A DNA stretch of 64,000 bases, from positions 1 through 64,000 of the forward strand of contig OMIN01000099.1 in assembly GCA_900299145.1 (NCBI GenBank), given 5' to 3'. Numbering within the stretch: position 1 is the stretch's first letter; each line of letters begins with the position of its first letter. Of the stretch, positions 1 to 9,042 are shown piece after piece. The notes beneath the pieces were generated by a model. It was not told where the DNA came from, did not search any database, and saw only the letters and a list, made by a program, of their open reading frames with translations. Position numbers and translations under genes: made by a program. The stretch is from Betaproteobacteria bacterium. GTDB taxonomy: Bacteria; Pseudomonadota; Gammaproteobacteria; Burkholderiales; SG8-41.

Positions 1-103
1 CCACATCTCTACACGGATGCCAAGTTCCGGGTCGAGCGTGATCTGCTGCCGGTGTCGCTCACCTTCAAAGTCGATCACATTTTGATTGTGAATCCGCGGG
101 TAG

Positions 104-1366
104 CAGCGAAAAATATCCGGGCAAGGCAATCAGGGGCCGTGGTCGGACATTTACGCCATGGCGGGCGTGCTCTATCGCGCGTACACCAATGAGAACCCAC
201 CCGACGCCGTAAGTCGTCTCAAGAACGACACCGTGCCCGCGCGGCTCGCGCAACTCAAAGGCCGCGTCAGCGAACCAGCGCTGCACGCCATGCAGTGGGC
301 GCTGTCGCTCGACGAAAAGCAGCGGCCCGCCACGGTGGAAATCTGGAAGCGCGCACTGGAAGGCAAAACGGCCTCGCCCGCCAGCGTGCGCGTGACGGCC
401 GCCACCGCCACGGTCGCCGATCAGAATGCCGCCACGCGCGTGGCAACCGGCATGGCCACGGGAGCGGCAGGCGCCACGGTGGCGCCCGCGGCCCCAGCTG
501 CCGCCGCCGCACCGCAGCCGCGGCGCACGCCCGTGGCTTCGCCCTATGACGTTGAGGAAGCACCTTCATCGCCGTGGCGCTGGGTGGTGATAGGCGCGGT
601 GGTACTGGCGGCGCTCTTCGGTGGCCGCGCGTGGTACACCAGCCAACGGGACGCCAAACTCGCCAAGGAAGAAGCCGCGCGCGCCGAGGCTGCGAAACTC
701 GCCGCCGCCCAGCAGCCCGTCGACACGCGCAGCGTCGAAGAACGCGCGGCGCAGATCATGGCCGGCAACACCGCTGACGCCGATAAGGCCGCCGCCGACC
801 GCGCCGATGCCTTGCGCAAGCTGGAAGAAGAGCGCGGCAAGGGCGCGGCCCCAGCCACGCCGGCACCCGGCGCACCGGCGGCAGCGCCCGGCGCCCCCGC
901 GGCTGTGCCGGCCGAAGCCCGTAAACCGCCGCCCGATGCGGCACCGAAACCGGTACGGGAACCGCCGCCGCCACCCGTCAGCAGCGACCCCATTGAACAA
1001 AAGCTCTCGCAGGATTTTCGCTTCATGGATACCCATGGCGATGGCTATCTGTCTGTAGACGAAGTGCGCGGACGCCCCTTTATCGAGCGCAATTTTATCC
1101 GCCTCGATGTTGACAGGGATGGCCGTTTGTCGCTGTCGGAGTTCATGGGCATACGGCCGTTCGGACCGCCGCCGGAAGAAGCCGCGGGCGGCGGTTCGCC
1201 CGGCCCGGCCGGCGGCCAGTTCGGCGGCCCTGTTGGTGGCCCTTCAGGCCAGGGCGGCGGCCAGATAGGGGGCCAGTTCGGTGGCCCGGGTGGAAATCCG
1301 CCGGGGGGCGGGCCCGGAGGACCATCACCGGGCGGCCCCAAAGGCCCGCCCCCCGGCAAGCGCTGA
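104..1366 (+). CDS. Ser/Thr protein kinase C-terminal part with TM segment and EF-hand pair (5' end missing or frameshifted)
   Basis: The frame opens after a TAG at 101-103 and begins with residues QGPWSDIYAMAGVLYRA, which match kinase subdomain IX of bacterial Hanks-type Ser/Thr kinases, so the catalytic lobe lies upstream. Counting from the ATG at 158, the C-lobe ends near residue 72, followed by an Ala/Pro-rich linker, a membrane segment near 140-162 (WRWVVIGAVVLAALFGG), a charged Ala-rich stretch and two EF-hand loops near 285-325 (DTHGDGYLSVDE and DVDRDGRLSLSE). The tail is Gly/Pro-rich. The residues EKYPGK, expected just before QGPWSDIY, are encoded in another frame at 108-125; one missing G near 124-127 would join them. 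I infer an indel, either real or from assembly at the contig edge. The EF-hands after the membrane segment suggest calcium sensing outside the cytoplasm. Confidence 0.65.
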   Translation, partial: QRKISGQGNQGPWSDIYAMAGVLYRAYTNENPPDAVSRLKNDTVPARLAQLKGRVSEPALHAMQWALSLDEKQRPATVEIWKRALEGKTASPASVRVTAATATVADQNAATRVATGMATGAAGATVAPAAPAAAAAPQPRRTPVASPYDVEEAPSSPWRWVVIGAVVLAALFGGRAWYTSQRDAKLAKEEAARAEAAKLAAAQQPVDTRSVEERAAQIMAGNTADADKAAADRADALRKLEEERGKGAAPATPAPGAPAAAPGAPAAVPAEARKPPPDAAPKPVREPPPPPVSSDPIEQKLSQDFRFMDTHGDGYLSVDEVRGRPFIERNFIRLDVDRDGRLSLSEFMGIRPFGPPPEEAAGGGSPGPAGGQFGGPVGGPSGQGGGQIGGQFGGPGGNPPGGGPGGPSPGGPKGPPPGKR

Positions 1367-1408
1367 GCAACGCATTCGTTTACCCGGGCAGAACACAAGG
1401 AGCATGGC

Positions 1409-2320
1409 ATGTCGTCGAATTCGTGGAATTTTGAACTCATCCTCAAGCCCGATGGCGAACTCATCACCGAAGGGCCAGTGTGGACGGGGGAAGAAATTCT
1501 CTTCACCCACATCCGCAAAAACCGCATCCTTCGTTACAATCCGAAAACCAATGCCATCAGCGTGTGGCGTGAAAACACTAACCGCACCAACGGCCTGTGC
1601 TTTGACAATCACGGCAAACTTTTTGGCTGCTGCTCCGGCGGGCGCAGCATTGTGCGCTTTGACGCGGATGGCAAAAACAGCGTTGTCGCAGACAAGCTCG
1701 ACGGCAAAAGGCTCTCCACGCCGAATGATCTTGCCATCGATTATCAGGGCCGCATCTGGTTCACCAACCCGGTGAACGACGGCAACTGGGACAAAACCGA
1801 AAAGGAAGAACTCGATCACCGCTCGGTGCTGCGCGCCGATCCACAACAAGACGGCAGCTACAAAGTCACTCGCGTCACCTTCGACACCACGCAGCCCAAC
1901 GGCATTCTGGTATCACGCGACAACCGCACGCTCTACGTCGCCGAAAGCGGCTACACGCGCGGCATCGCTCGTGAGTTGCGCGCGTATCCGATCAACGCCG
2001 ACGGCAGCCTCGGCAAATTCGACGTGCTGTTCACCTGGGGCGAAGACGCGCGCGGGCTGCATCGCGGCATCGACGGCATGTGTCTGGACGCTGACGGCAA
2101 CATCATCGCCACCGCCGGCTGGGAAGTGAGCGGCCCCGGCCCGATGCTCTACGTGTTTTCGCCGACGGGCCGCGTGCTCGAAACCCACCCAGTAGCGTGT
2201 AATCGCCCCACCAATGTCTGCTTCGGCGGCCCGGACATGAGCACCGTGTTTGTCACCAGCACCAACGGGCATTTTTTTAAGGCGCAGACGAATCGGCGCG
2301 GGTGGGCGATGTATCCGTAA
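1409..2320 (+). CDS. SMP-30/gluconolactonase/LRE family protein
   Basis: This 303-residue protein has the six-bladed beta-propeller signature of the SMP-30/gluconolactonase family: the metal-ligand Glu in EGPVW near residue 24, Asn in the PNDLAID segment near 106, and Asp in GIDGMCLD near 222. Family members hydrolyse sugar lactones or related esters using a divalent metal. No signal peptide is visible, so it is probably cytoplasmic. The ATG at 1409 is preceded by an AAGGAG-like site. The gene follows the kinase on the same strand with a short gap. Its TAA stop is the first part of a dispersed AT-rich motif. A second SMP-30 protein lies at 30.2 kb. The substrate cannot be told from sequence. 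Confidence 0.85.
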   Translation: MSSNSWNFELILKPDGELITEGPVWTGEEILFTHIRKNRILRYNPKTNAISVWRENTNRTNGLCFDNHGKLFGCCSGGRSIVRFDADGKNSVVADKLDGKRLSTPNDLAIDYQGRIWFTNPVNDGNWDKTEKEELDHRSVLRADPQQDGSYKVTRVTFDTTQPNGILVSRDNRTLYVAESGYTRGIARELRAYPINADGSLGKFDVLFTWGEDARGLHRGIDGMCLDADGNIIATAGWEVSGPGPMLYVFSPTGRVLETHPVACNRPTNVCFGGPDMSTVFVTSTNGHFFKAQTNRRGWAMYP

Positions 2321-2344
2321 GTATTTGTTTTAATTAATAATTTG
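2318..2344 (-). repeat. Dispersed AT-rich motif, copy 1
   Basis: On the minus strand this reads AATTAAAACAAATACTTAC, a perfect fit to the core AATWAAAACARATACTTAY. It overlaps the TAA stop of the SMP-30 gene and starts an AT-rich gap. Confidence 0.75.
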
Positions 2345-2468
2345 TCCAACAATTCCTGATAAAGTATCTGTCAATATCGCAATCCCAAGATGTGCGCGAG
2401 GGAGTTGAAAAATTGGACTGGACGTAGCGTAGGAAGATAGAGAAGTCATTAATCTTTACCACTACCTC

Positions 2469-2804
2469 GTGGAAACGCAACTATTCGCCGTTGGTGGCTT
2501 TGTTCTAGTCGCACTCAGTCTTCTGTTCGTCGCAATTCGAGGAAGCATCGCGCAACACAATAAATCAGCTGTTGGCGAAGTAGCGCGACTAATTGATCCA
2601 GAAGTGGCATTCCCGATACGGGTCTTATTCGCAAATGGAGAGTTTTCGATTTTTACAAGTGTTTCCGATTTAGAGTGCAACCTTGAAGATTTCGATTCCG
2701 ACAGAGAAAAAGAATGTACTGCGGTCGACGCGAATAATCGTCTATTACGAATAAAACTCAGCACCCTTCGCTTGAGTGAGTTGACAGCAATCAAGAATTC
2801 GTAG
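2469..2804 (+). CDS. Small membrane-anchored hypothetical protein, low GC
   Basis: A GTG-initiated frame of 111 codons. The first 27 residues form one hydrophobic segment (LFAVGGFVLVALSLLFVAI), followed by a polar, acidic domain rich in Asp and Glu that includes the segment CNLEDFDSDREKEC. I do not recognise a family. Base composition is clearly more AT-rich than the flanking genes, and so is the DNA before it (2321-2468), which suggests transferred or fast-evolving sequence. No good ribosome binding site is visible before the GTG. It could be a real single-pass membrane protein or a chance frame in an AT-rich gap; the good hydrophobic start favours a gene. Confidence 0.45.
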   Translation: METQLFAVGGFVLVALSLLFVAIRGSIAQHNKSAVGEVARLIDPEVAFPIRVLFANGEFSIFTSVSDLECNLEDFDSDREKECTAVDANNRLLRIKLSTLRLSELTAIKNS

Positions 2805-2875
2805 GACGCAATCCTCATTGCGCTGCATGTAAAAGTTGCTCAACACGAGCGTTGAACAGCAAGGAGATCGCAACC

Positions 2876-3886
2876 ATGACAGCTCTCCATCACGCATCAA
2901 GTCGTTTGCAAAACCGGCGGTCTATTCGGCGCTTGCTCGCTGCCGCCCTCCTCACCGCACTACCCCTAACCGCCACCGCCCAACCCCCACAAAAATACCC
3001 GGTCAAGCCCATCCGCCTGATCTGTGCATTCACGCCGGGCGGCACCACGGACATTCTCGCGCGCATCATCACGCCGGGCATGAGCGAAGCGTGGGGCCAG
3101 CCGATCGTGCTTGAGGCGCGCCCCGGCGCGGGCGGCACGCTGGCGGCGGCACTGGTTTCCAAGGCGGCGCCCGACGGTTACACGCTGCTCGCCACTTCCG
3201 CTGCGATCGTCATCAGCTCCGCGGCTAGCAGCAATCTGCAATACGATCTCCTTAAGGATTTCGCCACCATCAGCGAGCTGGGCTCGAGCATTTCAGTGCT
3301 GGTGGTCAGCCCTTCGCTCGGCGTGAAAACGGTGAAGGAATTCATTGCACTGGCCAATGCGCGGCAAGGCAAGTTGCTGTTCGGCTCCACCGGCGCGCTG
3401 ACCTCCACGCACCTGGGTGCGGAGCGGTTTCGCGCCGCCGCCGGCATCCGCGCGCAGCATGTCGGCTTCAAGGGCCAGTCGGAATTTCTGATCGAGATCA
3501 TGGCCGACCGCATACACTTCGGCGCGCCCGGCCTCACCACCGCGCTGCCGATGATCAAGGACGGCAAGTTGACGCCGCTGCTGGTCGCCACACCGCAGCG
3601 CTCGCCCGCATTGCCGGATGTGCCCTCGGCGGGCGAAGCCCTGCCCGCGTGGAGCCGCGACGGATCGCAAGCGTGGTTCGCCCCCGCCGGCACGCCACGC
3701 GCGATCCGCCAGCAAATCAGCCGCGAACTCGCGCGCCAACTCGCACGGCCCGAGGTGAAAGAACGCCTGAACAATCTCGCATTTCAGATCGCCCACACCA
3801 CGCCGGAAGAGCACGAAAAAAACCTGCGTGCCGATCTGGAAACCTTCTCGCGCATCGTGCGCGAGACGGGGATGAAGCCGCGTTAA
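2876..3886 (+). CDS. Bug/TctC family tripartite tricarboxylate transporter substrate-binding protein (1 of 10)
   Basis: Periplasmic solute receptor of the Bug family, which captures carboxylated compounds for tripartite (TctABC) transporters. The ATG at 2876 is preferred over an upstream TTG (2852) because AAGGAG lies 10 nt before it; this gives 336 residues. A twin-Arg-like basic stretch (RRSIRR) and hydrophobic core end at a TATA-QPP cleavage region near residue 35. The first ligand loop is intact (FTPGGTTD), as is the segment RPGAGGTLAAALV. It is convergent with the broken MmgE/PrpD gene. No TctA or TctB membrane subunits are nearby, so the partner is encoded elsewhere. The ligand is unknown. 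Confidence 0.9.
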   Translation: MTALHHASSRLQNRRSIRRLLAAALLTALPLTATAQPPQKYPVKPIRLICAFTPGGTTDILARIITPGMSEAWGQPIVLEARPGAGGTLAAALVSKAAPDGYTLLATSAAIVISSAASSNLQYDLLKDFATISELGSSISVLVVSPSLGVKTVKEFIALANARQGKLLFGSTGALTSTHLGAERFRAAAGIRAQHVGFKGQSEFLIEIMADRIHFGAPGLTTALPMIKDGKLTPLLVATPQRSPALPDVPSAGEALPAWSRDGSQAWFAPAGTPRAIRQQISRELARQLARPEVKERLNNLAFQIAHTTPEEHEKNLRADLETFSRIVRETGMKPR

Positions 3887-3928
3887 TGTGAGCGTTGCTC
3901 CGGTGGTGCGAGTGGTGCGGCCACGCGC

Positions 3929-5323
3929 TCAAGCCGTCAACAAGGGTCGCAGCTTGCGCGCATCGCCGATTTTCTCGATATCCCACACCGCATCACATAA
4001 CTTGCGTGCGCGCGCTTTGCCGAGGATCGGCGCCATCAGGTGAAAGCATTTCTCGTCGACCTGCGCACGCGTCATCGGGTTTTGCGCTGTGCCGAGCACG
4101 GCTTTGACGTGAATCGCCAGTTCGCGGCCATCCTTGAGTTTTAGCAGGAGCCGGCACTGGCGCGCGGGCATGGCGGCGGCCATTTCATCGTCGCCGAGCA
4201 GGGTGACCTTGCGGCGCACGGCCAGCACCTTCGGATCTTTCATGCGCTTTTCGTCGTGCGCGGATTCGAAGGTGACGATGCCATCGAGCAACATGACCGC
4301 GCACATATGCTGCATGCAGATGTCCGGCATGTGCCGGTTGTCGGTGGTGTTGGCGCCCTGATGCGCCACCTTCACGGTGAGGCTTTCCACCTGATCCGAC
4401 TTCACATTGTTGGCGCGGATCAGCTCCAGCAACCCATCGAGCGGCGCCTGTATCGGAGAACCCACCGACCAGCGCTTAATGTTGGTGCGCATGACTTCAT
4501 AGCGCGAACCGAGTTCTTCGATCAATCGCTCCGGCACGGGCGCCTTGCCGATGCGGCCCTTTTCGTTGTACGCATGAAAGAAGTTGCGCTCGCCCGACAA
4601 CGCATCCTCAACACCGGTAAAACCGTGCGATACCATCGCCGCTGCAGCCGTGCCGTTCCTCGCTGGCATACCGCCGAAGTCGAACGCCTTCTCGATGTGT
4701 TCCTCGTCGCGCATCCAGCAGCTCACGCCGGACGCCTGCTGCACGGTATAAGAGAGCAGCCAGCGGCATTGATCGTAATTCAGTTTCGCCAGCGAACCCG
4801 CCGCCGCCGCCGCGCCGAACATCGGGCCGAATGTGTGCGTTGAGTGGCCCGCTTCGCGAAAGTCATGCGCATGCAGGCTCAGCGACAAACGGCTGCCCAC
4901 GTCATACCCCAGCGCCACCGCGCGGATGAGTTGCGTGCCGTTGGCGCGCTCGCGCTCCGCCATCGCCAGCGCCGCGGGCACCACGCCGCAGCCGGGGTGC
5001 GTGAGCGACGGCGCGTGCGAATCGTCGGTTTCATCCGCGTGCGCCAGCATGCCGTTGGCGAGCGCGGCATGTTCTGCGGTGGTGACAAACTTGCTGCCAA
5101 TCACCGTCTATTGCTTCGTGCCGCCCAAGGTTTTGATATACGAAATCGCCGCACGCCCCGGCGGCAGGCGCGAGCCGGACACCATCGCCGCGATGGTGTC
5201 GAGCGTGTGATGCTTGGTGCGCTCGACGACGTTTTTCGGCAACGGTTTCCTGCTGGCGCTGGCGATGTAGGTTGCCAGCGCTTTCATCACCGGGGATATT
5301 TCAGGTGCGGCTTTCTTGGCCAT
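3929..5323 (-). pseudogene. MmgE/PrpD family protein interrupted by an in-frame TAG
   Basis: Read from the ATG at 5323 (GGAG ribosome site just upstream), the frame runs MAKKAAPEIS... to 3929 over about 464 codons, the normal size for MmgE/PrpD proteins such as 2-methylcitrate dehydratase. It is split by a single TAG at 5110-5108. The reading frame is not shifted: GGTKQ, then the stop, then TVIGSKFVTTAEHAALANGM, exactly the conserved N-terminal region of the family. Recognisable pieces downstream include HADETDDSH and SLTHPGCGV. One base change (CAG or GAG to TAG) explains it. TAG ends other genes in this window, so recoding is unlikely. The gene follows a Bug gene on the same strand, with the spacer formed by a dispersed motif copy. 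Confidence 0.85.
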
Positions 5324-5334
5324 GACGCTCTCCA

Positions 5335-5361
5335 GAATGTTTAATGAAAACAAATACTTAC
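5335..5361 (+). repeat. Dispersed AT-rich motif, copy 2
   Basis: Reads AATGAAAACAAATACTTAC on the plus strand, close to the core. It fills almost the entire spacer between the stop of the upstream Bug gene (5363) and the ribosome site of the MmgE/PrpD gene, both on the minus strand. Confidence 0.7.
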
Positions 5362-5362
5362 A

Positions 5363-6340
5363 TTACTCCGCCTTCAACCCCGCACCCTTCACCACGCGCG
5401 CCCACTTGTCAATTTCGCTGCGCGTGTAGGCCATCACCTGTTCGACGTTGCCGGTGAGCGGCTCTGCGCCTTGCGCGGCGAAGCGTTCGCGCCCATCAGG
5501 TTGTTGCACGACGCGGTTCACTTCAACGTTGAGCCGTTGCAACGCTGCCGGTGGTGAACCCGCGGGCGCGATCAGCGAGAACCACGTGCCCGATTCGAAA
5601 CCGGGGAAACCTGCCTCGATCATGGTCGGCACATCGGGCGCGGCACTCGACCGCTTCAGGCTGCTGATCGCCAGCGCGCGCAGCCGCCCCGCGCCGACAC
5701 TTGGCAGCACGGAGGCGGTGTTGGCGAACATCATGGTCACCTGGCCGGAAATCAGGTCGGTGGTGGCCTGCGGGGTGCCCTTGTACGGCACGTGCAGAAT
5801 GTTGAGCGATTCGCGCGCGCGCAGCATTTCTGCGGAAAGGTGCGGCGAGCCGCCCTGGCCGGTCGACGCGTAGGTAAGTTGCCCCGGCCGCGCCTTGACA
5901 AAAGCCACCAGCTCTTTTGCCGTGCGCACGGGCAGCGAGGGGTGCACCACGAGCACGAAGGGCAGCGTGCCAAGCAGCGCCGCGCTGTCGAAATCCTTTA
6001 AAAGGTCGACAGGCGGCTTCTTGTACATGCTTTGATTGACCGCGAGCGTCGAGGTGGCGGTGAGGAACGTATGCGCATCGGCCGGGGCGCGCGCCACCAG
6101 TTCGGCGGCGATATTGCCTGTGGCGCCGGGGCGGTTGTCGACGATGAATTGCTGGCCCAGCGCTTTGGTGAGGCCCGGCGTCACCAGCCGGGTTATCAGA
6201 TCAGAGCCGGCGCCCGGCGGAAAACCGACCAGAATGCGCACAGGTTTCACCGGATAACCTTGTGCCATTGTGGCGAGCGGCGAAGCTGCCAGCACTAAGA
6301 AGTGAATTACAAAACAGCTACGGCGTATTACAGAAAGCAT
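5363..6340 (-). CDS. Bug/TctC family substrate-binding protein (2 of 10)
   Basis: This 325-residue protein starts with a clear signal peptide (hydrophobic run FVIHFLVLAASPLATMA, cleavage near residue 26 before QGYPVKP). The ligand loop reads FPPGAGSDLI with the Asp conserved, and the second loop is DNRPGATGNIAAEL. It is first in a two-gene unit with the MmgE/PrpD pseudogene downstream and is divergent from purE across about 100 bases. The pairing suggests a receptor for a short-chain carboxylate handled by the MmgE/PrpD enzyme, but since that partner is broken the receptor may be orphaned. The ligand is unknown. Confidence 0.9.
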   Translation of the reverse strand: MLSVIRRSCFVIHFLVLAASPLATMAQGYPVKPVRILVGFPPGAGSDLITRLVTPGLTKALGQQFIVDNRPGATGNIAAELVARAPADAHTFLTATSTLAVNQSMYKKPPVDLLKDFDSAALLGTLPFVLVVHPSLPVRTAKELVAFVKARPGQLTYASTGQGGSPHLSAEMLRARESLNILHVPYKGTPQATTDLISGQVTMMFANTASVLPSVGAGRLRALAISSLKRSSAAPDVPTMIEAGFPGFESGTWFSLIAPAGSPPAALQRLNVEVNRVVQQPDGRERFAAQGAEPLTGNVEQVMAYTRSEIDKWARVVKGAGLKAE

Positions 6341-6382
6341 GTGACTACGAATCGAATTTTCAGCGTTCTGGGGCCGTATATG

Positions 6383-6405
6383 TTACGCCAGATGGCATTA
6401 CGCCA
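6383..6405. promoter_or_regulatory. 15-bp-spaced direct repeat TTACGCCA upstream of purE
   Basis: TTACGCCA occurs at 6383-6390 and again at 6398-6405 in the divergent gap between a Bug gene and purE. The second copy runs straight into a TAAAAT -10-like hexamer (6411-6416). Two half-sites about one and a half helical turns apart resemble a regulator site, but I cannot assign the protein. Confidence 0.35.
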
Positions 6406-6441
6406 TAGGGTAAAATGCTGCTTTTCGCGAAGGAACGAACA

Positions 6442-6936
6442 GTGAACAAACCCTTGGTGGGTATCGTCATGGGCAGTCAAAGCGACTGGGATGTGATGCA
6501 GCACGCTGTCGATACGGTCAAGAAATTCGGGGTGACTTGTGAGGCCAAGGTGGTGTCTGCTCACCGCACACCGGATTTGCTCTACCGTTATGCCGAAACA
6601 GCAGCGGGCCGGGGATTGAAATGCATCATTGCAGGCGCGGGGGGTTCGGCGCATCTGCCGGGCATGCTCGCGGCCAAGACCATCGTCCCGGTGTTGGGTG
6701 TGCCGGTCACGTCGCGCGCGCTGCGCGGACTGGATTCGTTACTGTCGATCGTGCAAATGCCCAAAGGCGTGCCTGTCGCCACCTTCGCCATCGGCGAAGC
6801 AGGCGCGGCCAATGCGGGACTATTTGCGGTGGCAATGCTCGCACGCGAAGACGCCAAATTGGAAAGAAAGCTTGCTGCATTTCGCAAAAAACAGGTCGCG
6901 ACTGTGCGAGCGATGAAACTTCCGGTAAAAAAATGA
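6442..6936 (+). CDS. purE: N5-carboxyaminoimidazole ribonucleotide mutase PurE
   Basis: PurE class I interconverts N5-CAIR and CAIR in purine synthesis. Family hallmarks are [10 protein letters not shown] at the N-terminus, SAHRTPD in the substrate loop, and [11 protein letters not shown]. From the GTG at 6442 (AGGA about 9 nt upstream) it has 164 residues, the usual length; an in-frame ATG at 6415 would add nine residues not typical of the family. The stop overlaps the purK start (ATGA), indicating translational coupling. This is the first gene of a purine operon that also contains sbtAB and purC. Confidence 0.95.
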   Translation: MNKPLVGIVMGSQSDWDVMQHAVDTVKKFGVTCEAKVVSAHRTPDLLYRYAETAAGRGLKCIIAGAGGSAHLPGMLAAKTIVPVLGVPVTSRALRGLDSLLSIVQMPKGVPVATFAIGEAGAANAGLFAVAMLAREDAKLERKLAAFRKKQVATVRAMKLPVKK

Positions 6937-8078
6937 TTTTTCCCGACGCCATGCTGGGCATGCTGGGTGGCGGGCAGCTGGGACGCATGTTTACGCTTGC
7001 CGCGCACAGTATGGGTTATCGGGTCGCCGTGCTGGATCCCGATCCGTTAAGTCCCGCCGGCGCCATTGCAGACGTGCATCTGAAGGCGGCGTATCAGGAT
7101 CGCGAGGCGCTGCAGCAACTTTCCGATAGTTGTGCCGCGGTGACCACGGAATTCGAAAACGTGCCGGCTGAGAGCTTGCGTTGGTTGGCAAGTCATTGCA
7201 TTGTGCGGCCCGCAAGCGAGGCAGTGGCTGTAGCGCAGGATCGCGTTCGCGAGAAGGCGTTTTTCCGCGATTGTGGATTGGGCATTGCGCACAGCGCAGT
7301 AATCGACCACGCCGACGATCTGGTGTCAGTCGAGGCAAATTTGTTTCCCGGCATATTGAAGCGGGCGCGATTTGGCTACGACGGCAAGGGGCAGGCGCGT
7401 GTGGCCAATGCCGACGAAGCACGCGCGGCGTTCAAGAAATTCGGGGCGGATACCTGTGTGCTCGAAAAATTGATCGATCTGGCCTGCGAAGTGTCAGTGG
7501 TCGTGGCGCGCGGTGCTGACGGTGTAGCGCGCGTATTCCCGGTCGCCGAAAATCAGCATCGTCATGGGATACTTGATGTGTGCATCGTGCCCGCGCGCGT
7601 CTCCGCGACTCTGGCGCAGCAGGCCGAGCAGGCGGCGATGCGTATTGCGGAACGGCTGCGATATGTTGGCGTGCTGGCGGTTGAGTTCTTTGTCACCAAA
7701 AGCGGTGAATTGTTGGTCAATGAAATTGCCCCGCGCCCACACAACAGCGGCCATTACACCATTGACGCGTGCGCGACTTCGCAATTCGAACAGCAAGCGC
7801 GTGCATTATGCGGCCTGGCATTGGGTGATACGCGCTTGCTCGCGCCTGTGGTAATGGTGAATTTGCTGGGCGACGCATGGGCTGGCGGCGTGCCGGATTG
7901 GCGGTGCCTGTTCGAGAATCCGCGTGCCAAGCTGCATCTGTATGGCAAACATGAAGCGCGGCCCGGCCGTAAAATGGGCCACTTTACCGTGCTCGGCGAT
8001 AGCCCCGACGCCGCACTAGTCGAAGCGATGGCATTGCGTGCCGCGTTATGTCCGGCGTTTGCCCTAACCGCCGCGTGA
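6933..8078 (+). CDS. purK: 5-(carboxyamino)imidazole ribonucleotide synthase PurK
   Basis: An ATP-grasp enzyme that converts AIR, ATP and bicarbonate to N5-CAIR, the substrate of PurE. The start is the ATG overlapping the purE stop; it begins [19 protein letters not shown], the typical PurK N-terminus, and gives 381 residues. ATP-grasp features follow: [12 protein letters not shown] near residue 150, [16 protein letters not shown] near 180, and [16 protein letters not shown] near 265. An open frame extends upstream to 6621 in another frame relative to purE, but that part is a shadow. Because the enzyme consumes bicarbonate, the bicarbonate transporter gene directly downstream is a notable neighbour. 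Confidence 0.96.
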   Translation: MIFPDAMLGMLGGGQLGRMFTLAAHSMGYRVAVLDPDPLSPAGAIADVHLKAAYQDREALQQLSDSCAAVTTEFENVPAESLRWLASHCIVRPASEAVAVAQDRVREKAFFRDCGLGIAHSAVIDHADDLVSVEANLFPGILKRARFGYDGKGQARVANADEARAAFKKFGADTCVLEKLIDLACEVSVVVARGADGVARVFPVAENQHRHGILDVCIVPARVSATLAQQAEQAAMRIAERLRYVGVLAVEFFVTKSGELLVNEIAPRPHNSGHYTIDACATSQFEQQARALCGLALGDTRLLAPVVMVNLLGDAWAGGVPDWRCLFENPRAKLHLYGKHEARPGRKMGHFTVLGDSPDAALVEAMALRAALCPAFALTAA

Positions 8079-8103
8079 AGTTGTTGCGCTATAGCATGGC
8101 AAC

Positions 8104-9042
8104 ATGGAACCCGTAGTCATGTTTTTCGTTCTGGGCGTAGCCGGAGGATTGTTGCGCACGGAACTTAAATTTCCGCCAGCGTTTTTTGACGCGCTGTCGA
8201 TATACCTGTTGCTTGCGATCGGCCTCAAAGGCGGTATAGAACTCGCTAGACATCCGTTGGCCAATGCGCTGCTGCCTTCGGCCGTGGTATTGCTTTTGGG
8301 CTTGCTGATTCCGCTTATCGCCTATCCGGTGCTGCGCTTCACCGGCGGTTTGCCGCAGCCAGACGCCGCGTCGATAGCGGCCCATTATGGATCGGTGAGT
8401 GTGGTGACATTCGCGGTGGCGAGTGCGTATTTGACCCGGCTAGGCGTGGAGTATGAAGGCTTGTTAACGGTGTTCCTGGTGTTGTTGGAGGCGCCGGCGA
8501 TCCTGGTCGGCGTGTTGCTGGCAAAACGTGGTGCTGCGACAAGTTCGTTCGGACAGGTAGCAAGCGAAGTGTTGCTCGGCAAGAGCGTATTTTTGTTGCT
8601 CGGCGGCCTGCTAACAGGCTGGGTAATTGGCCCGAATAACTTCGCACCGCTCGACCGCTTGTTTGTCGATTTATTCAAAGGTGTTTTGGCATTGTTTTTA
8701 CTGGAGATGGGGTTGGTGGCCTCTCGGCATATGGGTGCGTTGAAGCGCTTCGGCCTGTTTCTGGTCATATTTGCCATTTTGATGCCATTGGTGTCTGCGG
8801 CATTGGGTTTGGCAATGGGAAAGCTGCTCGGCCTGTCTGTTGGTGGCGTGACCCTGCTGGCGGTGCTGGCAGCTAGCGCCTCCTATATCGCTGCCCCAGC
8901 CGCAATGAGGGTGGCGATTCCAGAGGCCAATCCCGCACTGTCGCTTGGCACGGCATTGGGGGTCACTTTTCCATTCAATGTGCTGGCGGGCATACCTCTG
9001 TATTTCCAAGCGGCAATGTGGATCACCGGAGGAAAGTCATGA
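8104..9042 (+). CDS. sbtA: SbtA-type sodium-dependent bicarbonate transporter permease
   Basis: A 312-residue polytopic membrane protein of the SbtA (DUF897) family, with about ten hydrophobic segments and family segments such as LRTELKFPP near residue 17, LLLAIGLKGGIEL near 36 and HYGSVSVVTFAVA near 94. Family members import bicarbonate with sodium and were first known from cyanobacterial carbon concentration. The gene starts 25 nt after purK and its stop overlaps the start of the PII-like sbtB gene (ATGA). Location between purK and purC suggests bicarbonate supply for the PurK carboxylation step, which is my inference. Some family members may carry other anions. Confidence 0.88.
   Translation: MEPVVMFFVLGVAGGLLRTELKFPPAFFDALSIYLLLAIGLKGGIELARHPLANALLPSAVVLLLGLLIPLIAYPVLRFTGGLPQPDAASIAAHYGSVSVVTFAVASAYLTRLGVEYEGLLTVFLVLLEAPAILVGVLLAKRGAATSSFGQVASEVLLGKSVFLLLGGLLTGWVIGPNNFAPLDRLFVDLFKGVLALFLLEMGLVASRHMGALKRFGLFLVIFAILMPLVSAALGLAMGKLLGLSVGGVTLLAVLAASASYIAAPAAMRVAIPEANPALSLGTALGVTFPFNVLAGIPLYFQAAMWITGGKS

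Noticed and set aside
5108..5110. Amber recoding or alternative genetic code explaining the TAG in MmgE/PrpD.
   Set aside because: Other genes in the window, such as the enoyl-CoA hydratase ending at 35040, use TAG as a normal stop.
6621..6932. An upstream extension of the purK frame within purE.
   Set aside because: The PurK N-terminus [13 protein letters not shown] begins at 6933 with the classic ATGA overlap; the extension is out-of-frame purE.
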